From NCBI GenBank assembly GCA_020849795.1, contig JADZFR010000004.1, positions 60,339-124,338 of the forward strand: a stretch of DNA of 64,000 nucleotides. The letters are read 5' to 3'. The position numbers and the translations under genes are program-made. The notes under the pieces were generated by a model that saw nothing but the letters and a program-made list of their open reading frames with translations, ran no database searches and was not told the origin of the DNA. This DNA comes from Planctomycetota bacterium. GTDB lineage: Bacteria > Planctomycetota > UBA8742 > UBA2392. Shown piece by piece: positions 32,386 to 41,017 of this stretch (the first letter of the stretch is position 1; each line of letters starts with the position of its first letter).

Positions 32386-32925
32386 CTACTTGCGCGTGCC
32401 CGCGGTCAGCCCCAGCACCAGGCCAAATAGGGCAAATGCCAGCGAAAACGGCAGCAAACGGGCCAAAAAGTCGTCGCGATGGATCCAGTCGTTGTCGGCC
32501 AGCGAGTGCAGCGGTGGATCGAACCCGAGGTCCGGCAACTCGGGCACCACGTGCCCGCCGAAGGCCTCGCCGATGGAATCAAAACCGGTGCCGGTGCCGT
32601 GCATCATGCCCGGGTCGCCTGCCAGTGCCGATAGCAGCAGCGGTACCAGAAAGATGAACACCGCGCCGACCAGCAACCCGTACACCGTTGCCACAGCCGC
32701 CACCGGTGCTTTCTTGGCGAACTTCTGCCTGGACACCCAGCCGGTCCAAAGCGCTGCAAAGGCGATGCCCAGCGCGGCTGCCATCAGGATGCCGACAACC
32801 CAGGCGGCCCCCGGCGTCAGCCACGCGCCTAGCCAGCCGCAGAAGTTCATGTCCATGAGCCAGAACAGGATGACCGCCGCAAAGGTGCCGAGCAGGCCGC
32901 TGATTGCGCTGTTCTTGAGTTCCAT
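32386..32925 (-). CDS. membrane protein, paralogue of 31773-32303
   Basis: 179 aa with four predicted membrane segments (LLGTFAAVILFWLMDMN, GILMAAALGIAFAALWTGWV, VYGLLVGAVFIFLVPLLLSA, LLPFSLAFALFGLVLGLTAG). The third-to-fourth loop carries the acidic stretch DPPLHSLADNDWIHRDD. The same topology and motifs occur in the downstream copy 82 bp away. I recognise no family. Together with the peptidase gene these three run in one direction. Confidence 0.65.
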   Translation of the reverse strand: MELKNSAISGLLGTFAAVILFWLMDMNFCGWLGAWLTPGAAWVVGILMAAALGIAFAALWTGWVSRQKFAKKAPVAAVATVYGLLVGAVFIFLVPLLLSALAGDPGMMHGTGTGFDSIGEAFGGHVVPELPDLGFDPPLHSLADNDWIHRDDFLARLLPFSLAFALFGLVLGLTAGTRK

Positions 32926-33003
32926 GCCGGCATTCTACAACCCGAGTCAGGGGACGCCACGCAGGCCGAAACTTGGCATCATGCGGACCTTCAGGAGACC
33001 GCC

Positions 33004-35901
33004 ATGAGAATCCTTCTTTGCGTGTTTGCCCTGGCATGCGCGTTGTCGGCCCAGGACGCGCCCAAGCCGACCCTGTATGACCCCGCAAAAGGCGAGCCCG
33101 GGGCGCGCCACGCGGTCATCAGCGATGACGGCGACACCGTGTACTTTTCGCTGTGGGGCGACCTGTGGCGCCGCGACCAAAGTGGGCACTGCACGCAGCT
33201 CACGATGCACGGCGCATACGACAGCTACCCTGCGCTCTCGCCCGACGGCACGACGCTGGCCTTCAGCAGCGACCGCAACGGCAACTATGACGTCTTTCTG
33301 ATCGCGACCGATGGCGGCCCTGCCACCCAGCTCACTTGCCACAGCAGCGGCGACTATGTGGCCGGCTTCTCGGGCGATGGACAGTGGCTTTACTTCACGA
33401 GCACGCGCAGCGACCGGCACGGGCTTTGGCGCATGCGAACCACCGGCGGCACCGAAGAACTGGTGCTGGATGACAACTTCATCCCCGGCGACGTGCATGT
33501 GCACGACGGCAACGTGGCCTACAGCAGCGGCAGCGTGACGCGCTATCGCCGCGGCTACACGGGATCAGCCAACGAGGACCTGTACCTGTTGCAGGTCGGC
33601 CACGAGCTGCCGGTCCGCCTGACTGATTCGCAGGTTAACGACCGCAACATCAAGATGACATCGAACGGGCAGATTCTGTTCACGCGCGAAATCGCGCGCA
33701 GTTTTCAGTTCATGGCACTGCCGGGCCCGTTTCATGAGCAACCCAAACAGCTCAGCAACTTCACCGACGTCGGCGCCGAAGAAGTGGGCATCTCGAACAA
33801 CGGTGCGTGGCTGGTCTACCAGCGCATGCACTACCTGTACCGCGTGAGCGTGCAGACGCTGCTGACAGGCGCCGGCACGGGCGAGCTGGTGAAGCTTGAC
33901 GTGCAGCAGGATGCGCGCGGCCCGCAGATGGAAGAGCGGGTGTTCAGCGAAGGCATGGAAAATCCGCACCTGTCGGCCAACGGCAAACTGCTGGCCTTTG
34001 AACTGCGCGGCTCCATCTGGACCAGCGCGCCGGAAGGCGGCAACGCCACGCGCATCACACCGCCGGGCAAAGGCGACAGCCACCCGCGCGTCAGCCCCGA
34101 CGGCAAGCTGATTGCCTTTCAATCCATGCGCTCCGGCAACAGCGACCTGTGGCTGGTGAACGCCGCGGGCGGAGAGCCGTGGCAACTGACGACCGACAAG
34201 GCCGACGACTTCTTTCACAACTGGTCGCCCGACGGCAAGCGCATCGTCTTCTGCAGCGAACGCAGCGGCAACCGCGACATCTGGGTACAGCCGCTCGATG
34301 GCAGCGCTGCCAGCCAGCTTACGAACGACCCGGCCAGCGACGACGACCCGAGCTTTTCGCCCGACGGCACGCGCATCGCATTCGACAGCGCCCGCCGCGG
34401 CAATGCTGACATCTGGATCATGAATGCCGACGGCGCCAACCAGCGCTTTGTCACCGGCACGTCTGAAACCGAGCAATGCCCGATCTTCAGCGGCGACGGC
34501 AAGCTGCTGTACTTCGAGCGCTGGGTTTCCGGCGAGCCGGCGGCAAGCCTGCTCGTCACCACACTCGCCGGCGACGGTGAAATGTCGGTCGCCGTGCATG
34601 CCAACTCGATCAGCGAAACGCCGGACGGCGGTTTTGTCGTCTTCGGCCAGGCCGGCAAGGTGCGCATGCTGCCGGCGCCGCGGCAATTGCAGGCTGCCCG
34701 CGACGTACCCGTGATCGCGCTTGACCGCGTGAACTTGCAGCAAGAGCGCGTGGCCCTGTTCACGGAAGCATGGGAAATGATCCAGACGCGCTTTTACGAC
34801 GACAAATTCCACGGCGCCGCCTGGCCCGAGATCAAGGAGAAATATCTGCCGCTTGTGGAGCGGTCCCGGACCATTGAGGAATGCTACTACTACATCTGGA
34901 TGGCCATCGGCGAACTATCGGCAAGCCACATGGGCGTCTTCGGCCGCACCAGCGGCAGCGGCCGCGTCGCAACCGCCGAACTGGGCGCCAAGCTGAAACC
35001 GGTGCAGCTTGCCGACGGGCGACAGTCGCTGCTGGTGCAGGAAGTTGAGAAGGGCGGCCCCCTCGACAGCCAGTGGGTGCGCGCCGGCGACAGCATCATC
35101 GGCATCAATGGGCGGCGCTTTGGCGCAAACGAAAACCTGTGGTCGCACTTCGACATCTGGAAGACCGGCTACAACCTGCGCCTGACCGTGAGCACCGACG
35201 GCACCATGGGCGGCGCCCGCGAAATCACGCTGCGTGCCGAAACCTGGGCACAGTCCCGCGCCCGCCGCTACGAAGAACTGGTGGCGCAGCGCACGCAGCG
35301 CGTCGCCGAAGCCACCGAGAACCGGGTGCTGTATATCCACCTGACAGCAATGAACGACGCCAACCTGCAAAAGTTTCGCGCGTTGATTGCGTCGCCGCAG
35401 GCCGAAAAGGCAGCCGGCTTGATCATTGACTCGCGCGGCAACTCCGGCGGCTTGAGCTACATAGAGATTATGGAGCTGCTGATGGCACGGCCCTACCTGC
35501 ACATCAAGCCGCGCACACGCGAACGCTGGAAGCAGCCGCGGCTTTACTGGGACAAGCCGGTGACGGTGCTGTGCGACGAGCGCAGCAACAGCGGCGGCGA
35601 GTGCTTTCCGTGGGCGATCAAGACGACCGGCCGGGGCAAGGTGGTGGGCGAGCGCACGCCCGGCAACGTGATTGGCACGTTCTGGGACAAACTGTCCGAC
35701 GGCAGCACGTTCGGCGTTCCGACCGAGGGCTACTTCAGCATGGACGACAAGCGCAACCTCGAGAATGACGGTGTCATGCCCGATGTGCACGTTCCGCTGA
35801 GTGCAGCGGACCGTGTACTGCGGCTTGACCCGCAACTTGAGGCTGCCATCAACACGATCACACAGGAACTGCCGGCGAAAGAGCAGGCCAAGGCGGAATG
35901 A
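33004..35901 (+). CDS. tricorn-protease-like S41 peptidase with TolB/WD40-like propellers
   Basis: 965 aa with signal peptide (MRILLCVFALACALSAQ), hence periplasmic. Residues about 40-560 form two propellers built of SPDGTTLAF/SDRNGNYDVFLI-type blades (SPDGKLIAFQSMRSGNSDLW, SPDGTRIAFDSARRGNADIW). A PDZ domain follows at about 655-740 (GPLDSQWVRAGDSIIGING). The S41 core at about 770-940 shows LIIDSRGNSGG and the nucleophile region CDERSNSGGECF (Ser 861/863). These enzymes degrade oligopeptides. A GGAG ribosome site precedes the ATG. The stop overlaps the next ATG by 4 bp. Confidence 0.85.
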   Translation: MRILLCVFALACALSAQDAPKPTLYDPAKGEPGARHAVISDDGDTVYFSLWGDLWRRDQSGHCTQLTMHGAYDSYPALSPDGTTLAFSSDRNGNYDVFLIATDGGPATQLTCHSSGDYVAGFSGDGQWLYFTSTRSDRHGLWRMRTTGGTEELVLDDNFIPGDVHVHDGNVAYSSGSVTRYRRGYTGSANEDLYLLQVGHELPVRLTDSQVNDRNIKMTSNGQILFTREIARSFQFMALPGPFHEQPKQLSNFTDVGAEEVGISNNGAWLVYQRMHYLYRVSVQTLLTGAGTGELVKLDVQQDARGPQMEERVFSEGMENPHLSANGKLLAFELRGSIWTSAPEGGNATRITPPGKGDSHPRVSPDGKLIAFQSMRSGNSDLWLVNAAGGEPWQLTTDKADDFFHNWSPDGKRIVFCSERSGNRDIWVQPLDGSAASQLTNDPASDDDPSFSPDGTRIAFDSARRGNADIWIMNADGANQRFVTGTSETEQCPIFSGDGKLLYFERWVSGEPAASLLVTTLAGDGEMSVAVHANSISETPDGGFVVFGQAGKVRMLPAPRQLQAARDVPVIALDRVNLQQERVALFTEAWEMIQTRFYDDKFHGAAWPEIKEKYLPLVERSRTIEECYYYIWMAIGELSASHMGVFGRTSGSGRVATAELGAKLKPVQLADGRQSLLVQEVEKGGPLDSQWVRAGDSIIGINGRRFGANENLWSHFDIWKTGYNLRLTVSTDGTMGGAREITLRAETWAQSRARRYEELVAQRTQRVAEATENRVLYIHLTAMNDANLQKFRALIASPQAEKAAGLIIDSRGNSGGLSYIEIMELLMARPYLHIKPRTRERWKQPRLYWDKPVTVLCDERSNSGGECFPWAIKTTGRGKVVGERTPGNVIGTFWDKLSDGSTFGVPTEGYFSMDDKRNLENDGVMPDVHVPLSAADRVLRLDPQLEAAINTITQELPAKEQAKAE

Positions 35902-37313
35902 GCGAGCCCGACCAAACCGAGATTCGCGACAGCCAATGGGCCGCAGAGGCCAAGGGCAGCGACGCGCCCGCACCCGAGGCCAAGCCCGACGCACCCGCCA
36001 AACGCAAAGACACCGGGCCGGTGGTCGCGTCTCTGGGCCTGAAACTGGTCGAGACTGCGTTTCGCAAGAACGACCGCCGCCCCGAGCCTGAAGCCGACAT
36101 CTTCGATGCCGCCAACTTCAAACAGGTTCGCAACGGCTGGTGGCTGGACCGCCTGATGCCGGGCAGCGCCGCGCGCTACATTTTTGCGGCGTTCGTGACC
36201 TGCACGGTTGTCTGGATCGCCGCGCTCTCGCTGCGGCTGATCGAGGCCGGAACGGGGGACATTCCCGAGGACATCTGGAACTTCATCAGGGAAAAACAGT
36301 GGCAGCTGCAGCCGCTGATGCTGCTGGTGCACTTTTTGTGCCTGCGCCTGTTCAAGGGCATCTACAGCCGCAACTTCGGCCGCGCGTTCACACACCTGGA
36401 TGTGCGGCAGGACGAACTGGAGGGGTTCAAGCGCTGGTTTCTTGGCAGCCGCGTGAACGTCTTTGCGATTGCGATTGCTGTGCCCTTCATCCTGTGGGAC
36501 TTCCTGTTCTTTGCAACCGGCGAGAAGTTCTACGAGACGATCTACGGCGCCGATTCAGCCTACCTGCAACTGATAGATACCAGCGGCCGGACAGCCGAGG
36601 CCTGGCTGCTGTTGGCGATCTGGACCTTTGAGTGGCTGATGTTCGGATATTACTGCTACTTGATGGTCTCAGGCGCGGTCGTGGTGCGCAGCATCATGCG
36701 CCGCCACAACTTTGTGGACTCGGTCGACCTGGTGCTGACCGAGCGGCAGTACCGCCCGATGTTCAGCGTGACCGCGCAAGCCGGCAGCCTGGTGTTCTTC
36801 TATGGGCTGATGCACCTGGGCTACATGCTGTACACCAAGAGCGCCGACAGCGACATCGCGGGGTTGATCCTGCTGGTGGTGCTGCTGGGTGCCAGTTTTG
36901 GCCTGACCTGGGGCGCCGTGCGGAAAGAGCTCAAGGGCGACGTCAATGACGCGCTTGAAGAACTGGAAAAGAGCTACCGGGCGGCGCGCGAAAAGCTGGC
37001 GACCATGAAAGACGTGCCCGGCATTGAAGACGACATCCAGCGTGTGCAGGTGCAGTTGAAGATGCAGCTGGCGTTGCAGCAGCTGGATTACCTGCAGACC
37101 AAGTACGAAAGCCTGGGCCGCCGCGAGTTCATGGGCCTGATGTTCAAGATGCTGGCACCGGTCGGTGGCGTGCTGGCGCGCATCATTCGATGGGGCAGCC
37201 TGCTGGCCGCGATTGGCCTGAGCGGTGCCGCGGCACTGGGCGCCGGCGACAAAGCCCCGCAACCCGAAAGCGTTGAGAAAGAAGCAACCGCGCCCGCCAA
37301 CGCCGGCGGGTAG
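35898..37313 (+). CDS. multi-pass membrane protein with C-terminal coiled coil, unknown function
   Basis: 471 aa. The cytoplasmic N-terminus is charged and Pro/Ala-rich (KGSDAPAPEAKPDAPAK). Five or six membrane segments follow between about residues 95 and 345 (IFAAFVTCTVVWIAALSL, VFAIAIAVPFILWDFLFF, LLLAIWTFEWLMFGYYCYLM, GLILLVVLLGASFGLTWG). A coiled coil is next (LEELEKSYRAAREKLATMKD, QVQLKMQLALQQLDYLQTK), then a final hydrophobic stretch. Start overlaps the protease stop (ATGA), so they are coupled and may work together in the envelope. Not recognised. Confidence 0.6.
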   Translation: MSEPDQTEIRDSQWAAEAKGSDAPAPEAKPDAPAKRKDTGPVVASLGLKLVETAFRKNDRRPEPEADIFDAANFKQVRNGWWLDRLMPGSAARYIFAAFVTCTVVWIAALSLRLIEAGTGDIPEDIWNFIREKQWQLQPLMLLVHFLCLRLFKGIYSRNFGRAFTHLDVRQDELEGFKRWFLGSRVNVFAIAIAVPFILWDFLFFATGEKFYETIYGADSAYLQLIDTSGRTAEAWLLLAIWTFEWLMFGYYCYLMVSGAVVVRSIMRRHNFVDSVDLVLTERQYRPMFSVTAQAGSLVFFYGLMHLGYMLYTKSADSDIAGLILLVVLLGASFGLTWGAVRKELKGDVNDALEELEKSYRAAREKLATMKDVPGIEDDIQRVQVQLKMQLALQQLDYLQTKYESLGRREFMGLMFKMLAPVGGVLARIIRWGSLLAAIGLSGAAALGAGDKAPQPESVEKEATAPANAGG

Positions 37314-37360
37314 TGCCGGGTCTTGCTGGCAAGTGCGCGAGTGCTACTTTGACGCGCCAC

Positions 37361-37437
37361 GGCTGGGTAGCTCAGGTGGTTAGAGCATAGGATTCATAAC
37401 CCTAAGGTCGCGGGTTCGACTCCCGCCCCAGCTACCA
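37361..37437 (+). tRNA. tRNA-Met (anticodon CAT, elongator type) with encoded CCA
   Basis: Acceptor GGCTGGG with CCCAGCT (first pair G-U) and discriminator A plus encoded CCA. The D arm is AGCTCAGGTGGTTAGAGC, the anticodon loop TTCATAA reads CAT, and the T arm is GCGGG-TTCGACT-CCCGC. It lacks the initiator-type GGG/CCC anticodon stem. Its 3' 25 bases are duplicated downstream. Confidence 0.95.
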
Positions 37438-37490
37438 TCAATGCAATTGCGGTCGCGGCCCGGAACATGGGTGCGCGACCGCTTCGCTTA
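37413..37490 (+). repeat. 78-bp direct repeat, copy 1 (tRNA-Met 3' tail plus flank)
   Basis: Begins inside the tRNA T loop and includes the last 25 tRNA bases plus 53 bp of flank. It matches copy 2 at 37568-37645 with a single mismatch (T at 37447 vs G at 37602). The flank contains a perfect 9-bp inverted repeat GCGGTCGCG / CGCGACCGC that may act as a terminator. Confidence 0.95.
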
Positions 37491-37567
37491 CGCCCGGCGT
37501 CGCCCGCCTGCGGGCGGGCTTTGGCCGTGCTGCTGCGCGTTCGCAACAGTCCGCAGGACTGTTGCGA
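37491..37567. other. 77-bp palindrome-rich insert between the tRNA-tail repeats
   Basis: Contains the GC-rich hairpin CCCGCC-TGC-GGGCGGG and then a perfect 12-bp hairpin TCGCAACAGTCC-GCA-GGACTGTTGCGA (37541-37567) that abuts copy 2 exactly. It has no coding potential and resembles a REP-like or minimal mobile element. Confidence 0.75.
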
Positions 37568-37645
37568 GGTTCGACTCCCGCCCCAGCTACCATCAATGCA
37601 AGTGCGGTCGCGGCCCGGAACATGGGTGCGCGACCGCTTCGCTTA
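37568..37645 (+). repeat. 78-bp direct repeat, copy 2 (tRNA-tail fragment)
   Basis: Second copy of the repeat at 37413-37490. It carries only the last 25 tRNA bases, so it is not a functional tRNA. It ends 4 bp before the stop codon of the MoxR gene on the opposite strand. The layout is like an att site duplication at a tRNA 3' end. Confidence 0.95.
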
Positions 37646-37649
37646 ACTG

Positions 37650-38582
37650 CTACGCGTTCACGGCAACCTTATCGAGGATCTTGCGCACGATTTCCTGGCC
37701 GCTGCGGCCGCCGCGCCGGTCAAAGCTGGCGCGCTCAATCACGCGGTGGCTGAGCACCGGCACCGCGATGGCTTTCACGTCGTCGGGCACCACGAAGTCG
37801 CGGCCCTCGGTCAGGGCGTACGATTGCGAAGCCCGGAACAGCGCCACCGAGCCGCGAGGTGACACGCCGCTGAGCAGTTTGGGGTGGTGGCGCGTCTCGC
37901 CGACAATCTCAAGGATGTAGTCGGCGATGCTGGTATCCACGCGCACTTTCTTGACGGCTTCCTGGATCACCAGAACGTCTTCGCGCGTCAGCACACGCTC
38001 TACGCGTTGCAGTGTGTCGTTGTCGGCATGCTCGAACAGGATGCGCTTTTCGTCTTCGACGCCCGGGTAGCCGACCTCAAACTTCAGCATGAACCGGTCA
38101 AGTTGCGATTCAGGCAGCGGGTAGGTTCCCGCATGCTCAATCGGGTTCTGCGTCGCGATCACGAAGAACGGGCGTGACAGCTTGCGCGTCTGGCCCTCTG
38201 CCGTGATCTGCAACTCGCCCATGGCTTCCAGCAGCGCGCTTTGCGTGCGCGGCGTGGCGCGGTTGATCTCGTCGGCCAGCAGGATGTTGGTGAACACCGG
38301 CCCTTCGCGAAACTCAAACGCGCCGTCGTGCTGCCGGTAAATGCTGGTGCCGATGATGTCCGTGGGCAGCAGGTCAGGCGTGAACTGCACGCGCTTGAAG
38401 TCGCAACCCACCGCCCGCGCCAGTGCTCGCGCCAGCGTGGTCTTGCCCAGCCCCGGCAGGTCCTCGACCAGCACGTGGCCGCGCGCGAACAGGCCCGTGA
38501 GCAACAGCCGAATGACCTCAGGCTTCCCGATCAAGGCGCGGGAAAGTTGGCTGGCAAGTTTGGACGCAAGTGCTGCCGGCAT
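37650..38582 (-). CDS. MoxR-type AAA+ ATPase
   Basis: 310 aa. Walker A is [14 protein letters not shown], Walker [11 protein letters not shown], sensor 1 [20 protein letters not shown] with the MoxR-specific run SQLDRFMLK, and sensor 2 region [14 protein letters not shown]. MoxR ATPases act as chaperones that mature or assemble protein complexes, usually with a DUF58/VWA partner. No such partner is adjacent here; the partner cluster with its own MoxR is 8 kb downstream, so this is a second, solitary copy. Confidence 0.92.
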   Translation of the reverse strand: MPAALASKLASQLSRALIGKPEVIRLLLTGLFARGHVLVEDLPGLGKTTLARALARAVGCDFKRVQFTPDLLPTDIIGTSIYRQHDGAFEFREGPVFTNILLADEINRATPRTQSALLEAMGELQITAEGQTRKLSRPFFVIATQNPIEHAGTYPLPESQLDRFMLKFEVGYPGVEDEKRILFEHADNDTLQRVERVLTREDVLVIQEAVKKVRVDTSIADYILEIVGETRHHPKLLSGVSPRGSVALFRASQSYALTEGRDFVVPDDVKAIAVPVLSHRVIERASFDRRGGRSGQEIVRKILDKVAVNA

Positions 38583-38694
38583 GAAGCCCCAGATTACGGT
38601 CGGGCGGGGGAAGCCACAACGCCCCTGATTCTAACGGCTTACGCCGGCCAAAGTTCCGGGCATTCGCGAAAGAGGCGACGTTCGCGGGGCGCCG

Positions 38695-39885
38695 CTAAAT
38701 GCTCTCGGCTTTTTCCTGCGCGGCTTTGCCTTCTTCCTTCTTTCCGGCTGCTTCCAGCACCAGGCCCAGCGTGTGCCAGGCCTTTTTCAGGCGCAACTTG
38801 TGGTTTTCGTCCGTCGCCGCACTGGCTTCTTCGAGTTCGCGGGCCTTGGTCAGGGCCTCGATCGCCTGGTCCCACTTTTCGCCGCCGGCCAGCACTTCGC
38901 CCAGCGCGTACCAGCTCTTTCCCTGGCTGACTTTGTCGGCATTCTGCTGCTCTTTCAGCCGGATCGACTTGCGGTACGCCTCAACCGCTTCCGGCATCTG
39001 GCCCATTTCTTTGTGGCTTTCGGCCAGGCCGTGCAGCATGTAGGCGATTTCGAGTGGCGCGACCTTGTTCGCCTCGGCTTGCTGGATCAGCTTCTTGCGC
39101 TGCATTACGCCTTTCACAAAGCGGCCGGCGTCGTGATAGGCCTCGGCCATGTTGCGCTGGATCTGCAGTTTGTAGTCCGCGGGCATCTTCGCCTTTTCGG
39201 CAAGGTCGCCGGCTTTGCGGTACAGCTCGGCGATCTGCTGAAACTCACCCTCAAGCTGTTTTTCCAGAATCGCGATCTGCGGCGGCGCCGAGGCCCCCTG
39301 CATGCCCTTTTGAACTTTCACGCTGGCCTGCATGGGCGCGATCTTCTGCTTGATGCTGTCGGCCAGGTACAGCGTCAGCGTGGACATGGTTGCGTCATCA
39401 ACGCCGACCTGCTCGGCCAGTTTTACGGCCTTGGCAAACTGGTCCCCGGCTTCCTTGGGGCGGCCGCTGCGGAACATGCACTCGGCGTAGCGGTAAGTGA
39501 CATTGAACTGTGACTCAGGCGGCGCGCCGCAGGCTTCTTTCTTGCTGGCCGCGGTGTTGAAGGCCTCAATCGCGTAGTCGAGCTTGTCGGTGCGGGCCAG
39601 TGCCTCGCCCAGCTTGGCGTAGCTTGTGGCGTGACCGTTGGCGTCGGCGCCGCCCTTTTCTTCAAGTTCAATCATCTTGCGAAACGCGTTCACCGCGTCT
39701 TGTGCCTTTTCGCGGGCCAGCGCGATGCCGCCAACGCCTTCCCAGAAAGCTGCTGCATCCAGGGGATGCAGGTCGGCCGGCGGTTCCAGCTTGCCGCCGC
39801 CCACTTCCTGCAGGATGACCTCGGCCCCCGAAGTTTCGCCCTGGTAGAACAACTCGAGTGCTTCGTCGATCTTCGCGTGCGCCAT
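38695..39885 (-). CDS. TPR-repeat protein, 396 aa
   Basis: GGAG ribosome site before ATG 39885. At least six helix-pair repeats are visible (SYAKLGEALARTDKLDYAIE, VTYRYAECMFRSGRPKEAGD, AYMLHGLAESHKEMGQMPEA, SWYALGEVLAGGEKWDQAIE, AWHTLGLVLEAAGKKEEGKA), with a Gln/Lys-rich stretch in the middle. No signal peptide, so a cytoplasmic scaffold. Partner unknown. Same direction as the MoxR gene 112 bp downstream. Confidence 0.8.
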   Translation of the reverse strand: MAHAKIDEALELFYQGETSGAEVILQEVGGGKLEPPADLHPLDAAAFWEGVGGIALAREKAQDAVNAFRKMIELEEKGGADANGHATSYAKLGEALARTDKLDYAIEAFNTAASKKEACGAPPESQFNVTYRYAECMFRSGRPKEAGDQFAKAVKLAEQVGVDDATMSTLTLYLADSIKQKIAPMQASVKVQKGMQGASAPPQIAILEKQLEGEFQQIAELYRKAGDLAEKAKMPADYKLQIQRNMAEAYHDAGRFVKGVMQRKKLIQQAEANKVAPLEIAYMLHGLAESHKEMGQMPEAVEAYRKSIRLKEQQNADKVSQGKSWYALGEVLAGGEKWDQAIEALTKARELEEASAATDENHKLRLKKAWHTLGLVLEAAGKKEEGKAAQEKAESI

Positions 39886-39960
39886 GAGTGTCTCCGGTGC
39901 GACACTAGTAAATCGGCCCGCGACATTCGAGGTAGCAGCCGATGCCCCGTGCCGGCTGTC

Positions 39961-40779
39961 CTAACCAACGATGGATTCGACCAGCTCCCACAGCCGGTCG
40001 CGCGAATCTTTCAGAAGCGCAATGCCGTGGGGGCGGCGTTCTTTGAAGCGAGAATAGAACTTGCCGGTGACGCCCTGCAACTCGGGCGCGGTGGCCATCC
40101 AGACCGAAGGCTTGGCGCCGTCGACGGGGCTGCGCATCAGCAGGTTGATCCAGAACTGGATGAACTTCGGGAAGTTGCGAAACAGGTTCGTGCCCACAAT
40201 GCCCGGGTGCAGCGAGTTGGCGGTGACCACGCCGGCTTCGCGTTCGGCCCAGGTGATCGAGAGCATGGTCAGTGCCAGCTTGCTCTGCCGATAAGCGCGG
40301 CGCGGCGAGTAGGCGCCCTTGAGGTTCGGGTCTTCCCAGTGGATATGGCCGTTCAGGTGCTCTTCGCTGGACACGTTGACCACGCGGCCATTGGCTGCGC
40401 GCAGGGGCCCGATCAGCGCCTTGGTCAGCAGGTGCGGCGCCAGCGTGTTGACGGCCCAGGTTTCGTCGTGTCCCTCGGGCGTGATGGTTTGCTTTTCGGC
40501 CCACAACCCGGCGTTGTTGATCAGCGCGTCCAACTGGCCGTGGCTGGCGGCGATGCGCGCGGCGCCTTCGCGCACGCTGGCCAGCAAAGCCATGTCCATG
40601 GGTACACCTTCGGCCGAGCCGCCGGCGGCTTTGATCTCATCCAGGACAGGCTTGCAGCGGTCTTCCGAGCGGGCGACAACAACGACGTGGGCGCCGCGCT
40701 TGGCAAGCGCAACGGCGCCGACGCGGCCAATACCCGACCCGGCGCCGGTGATCACGACGGTTTTGCCCTTCAGGTCCAT
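39961..40779 (-). CDS. short-chain dehydrogenase/reductase (retinol dehydrogenase-like)
   Basis: 272 aa. NAD(P)-binding motif VITGAGSGIGRVGAVAL, NNAG at INNAGLWAE, and catalytic Ser (VNVSSEE) with YxxxK in YRQSK. The wording around the active site (EDPNLKGAYSPRRAYRQSKLA, SLHPGIVGTNLFR) matches the WWOX/retinol-dehydrogenase-like branch. NADP is suggested by the Arg after strand 2 (VVVARSEDR). Substrate is unknown. Confidence 0.85.
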   Translation of the reverse strand: MDLKGKTVVITGAGSGIGRVGAVALAKRGAHVVVVARSEDRCKPVLDEIKAAGGSAEGVPMDMALLASVREGAARIAASHGQLDALINNAGLWAEKQTITPEGHDETWAVNTLAPHLLTKALIGPLRAANGRVVNVSSEEHLNGHIHWEDPNLKGAYSPRRAYRQSKLALTMLSITWAEREAGVVTANSLHPGIVGTNLFRNFPKFIQFWINLLMRSPVDGAKPSVWMATAPELQGVTGKFYSRFKERRPHGIALLKDSRDRLWELVESIVG

Positions 40780-40986
40780 GCCCGGATGATGGGAGCTCGT
40801 GCGCGGGCGCGCAAGTATGGTTCACGCGCAACTGAAACCGCGTGCCGTTGTTTGTTCATGAAGCGAGCGATTTCGACATCCCGCTCTTCCCGCCATCGAC
40901 CGTGATGCCGGTTGACTCTCTTGTTTTCCTTACGATTGCGGCAACAATCCCGCGTGTTTGGCGTGGCCGGGACGGCCGCGCCCGGT

Positions 40987-41003
40987 GCAGGCGAGGCGCC
41001 TGC
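40987..41003 (+). promoter_or_regulatory. hairpin in the proS leader
   Basis: GCAGGCG-AGG-CGCCTGC is a perfect 7-bp stem ending 5 bp before the GGAG ribosome site of proS. It could modulate initiation. There is no T-box motif in the 238-bp intergenic region and otherwise I see nothing specific. Confidence 0.3.
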
Positions 41004-41017
41004 GCCATGGAGCGATC

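Noticed and set aside
37568..37592. A second tRNA-Met gene
   Set aside because: Only the last 25 bases of the tRNA are present; D and anticodon arms are missing.
40780..41017. T-box riboswitch ahead of proS
   Set aside because: No T-box consensus or antiterminator is visible; only a 7-bp hairpin next to the ribosome site.
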